Assembly: GCA_009833045.1 (NCBI GenBank)
Contig: WUUP01000005.1
Location: forward strand, 353,577-417,576
Reading direction: 5' to 3'
DNA from: Saprospirales bacterium GYS_P2D
GTDB lineage: Bacteria; Bacteroidota; Bacteroidia; Chitinophagales; Saprospiraceae
Length of the DNA: 64,000 bases
In this document: in pieces, positions 63,547-64,000 of the stretch
How the letters are laid out: every line of letters starts with the position of its first letter
How positions within the stretch are numbered: position 1 is the stretch's first letter
Notes under the pieces: generated by a model
What the model saw: only the letters and a program-made list of their open reading frames with translations
What the model was told of the DNA's origin: nothing
Database searches by the model: none
Made by a program: the position numbers and the translations under genes

Positions 63547-63560
63547 TATTTGACATATTG
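63547..63560 (+). promoter_or_regulatory. BoxA-like antitermination site in the rRNA leader
   Basis: The bases around TATTTGACATATTG resemble the TTTGACATATTG stretch commonly seen in Bacteroidota rRNA leaders, which is thought to serve as boxA for Nus-dependent antitermination. It lies about 125 bases before the 16S 5' end. Confidence 0.45.
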
Positions 63561-63682
63561 AAGAAAGATAAGGAAGAATCGTACGTAAAGATTCGACGAC
63601 AGTGTTGATTTTTTTGTGAGTCATATAGTATTGCGAGATACAATAGGAACAAGAATCTGCTTTAAGTAGATACAAGATATTT

Positions 63683-64000
<318 letters not shown>

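Noticed and set aside
63295..63675. Minus-strand open frames of 96-126 codons before the 16S gene
   Set aside because: They run across the rRNA promoter and leader, have low-complexity composition and no recognisable protein pattern.

Overview
The window looks like a chromosomal stretch of a Bacteroidota bacterium, probably class Saprospiria. The evidence is the set of secreted proteins with C-terminal type IX secretion (T9SS) sorting domains, Bacteroidota-type families (DUF5606, DUF2490, HD-PycTM, short F1 epsilon), weak or absent Shine-Dalgarno sites, and promoter elements of the TTG...TAnnTTTG type. The genus cannot be fixed from this sequence alone. A 16S rRNA gene starts at about 63683 and runs off the right edge. 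I see no CRISPR array, tRNA, insertion sequence or prophage.
Layout. 1-7.8 kb holds three overlapping genes for large secreted proteins (lipase-like hydrolase, repeat-rich surface protein, CARDB-repeat protein); the first is cut by the left edge. 8.1-17.7 kb is housekeeping: DUF2490 outer-membrane protein, pcrA-queG-AI-2E transporter, atpD-atpC with a clear terminator, scpA and an RsmI-like methyltransferase. 17.7-18.2 kb is an AT-rich gap with strong RNA hairpins. 18.2-22.8 kb carries an unknown helical protein of mosaic composition, a GH3-family protein, a small conserved protein, recO and a DUF5606 protein. 22.8-29.3 kb, on the minus strand, has an HD-PycTM fusion, a phosphoesterase fused to an outer-membrane barrel, and a ComM-like ATPase.
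29.3-35.3 kb is the most interesting part. It is an assimilatory sulfur operon: sulfite reductase, siroheme synthesis genes and APS/PAPS reductase, followed by a ferredoxin reductase and a ferredoxin able to supply electrons. Before it lie two consecutive short leader ORFs, each with six consecutive Cys codons and each followed by an intrinsic terminator. Both have a plausible antiterminator arm at or just after the leader stop codon. This is the layout expected of tandem ribosome-mediated attenuators that sense cysteinyl-tRNA.
35.4-60.4 kb mixes housekeeping genes (aroA, aroB, phoH-like, rlmN, rlmL-like, acyl-CoA ligase), two tandem class A penicillin-binding proteins, two more secreted T9SS proteins including a trypsin-like protease, and a histidine kinase gene overlapping a TonB-dependent receptor gene. 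60.4-64 kb holds rpsA, whose S1 protein carries an unusual C-terminal helix-hairpin-helix tail, its terminator, and an rRNA promoter region. The rpsA and rRNA promoters share a GC-rich block right after the TAnnTTTG box.
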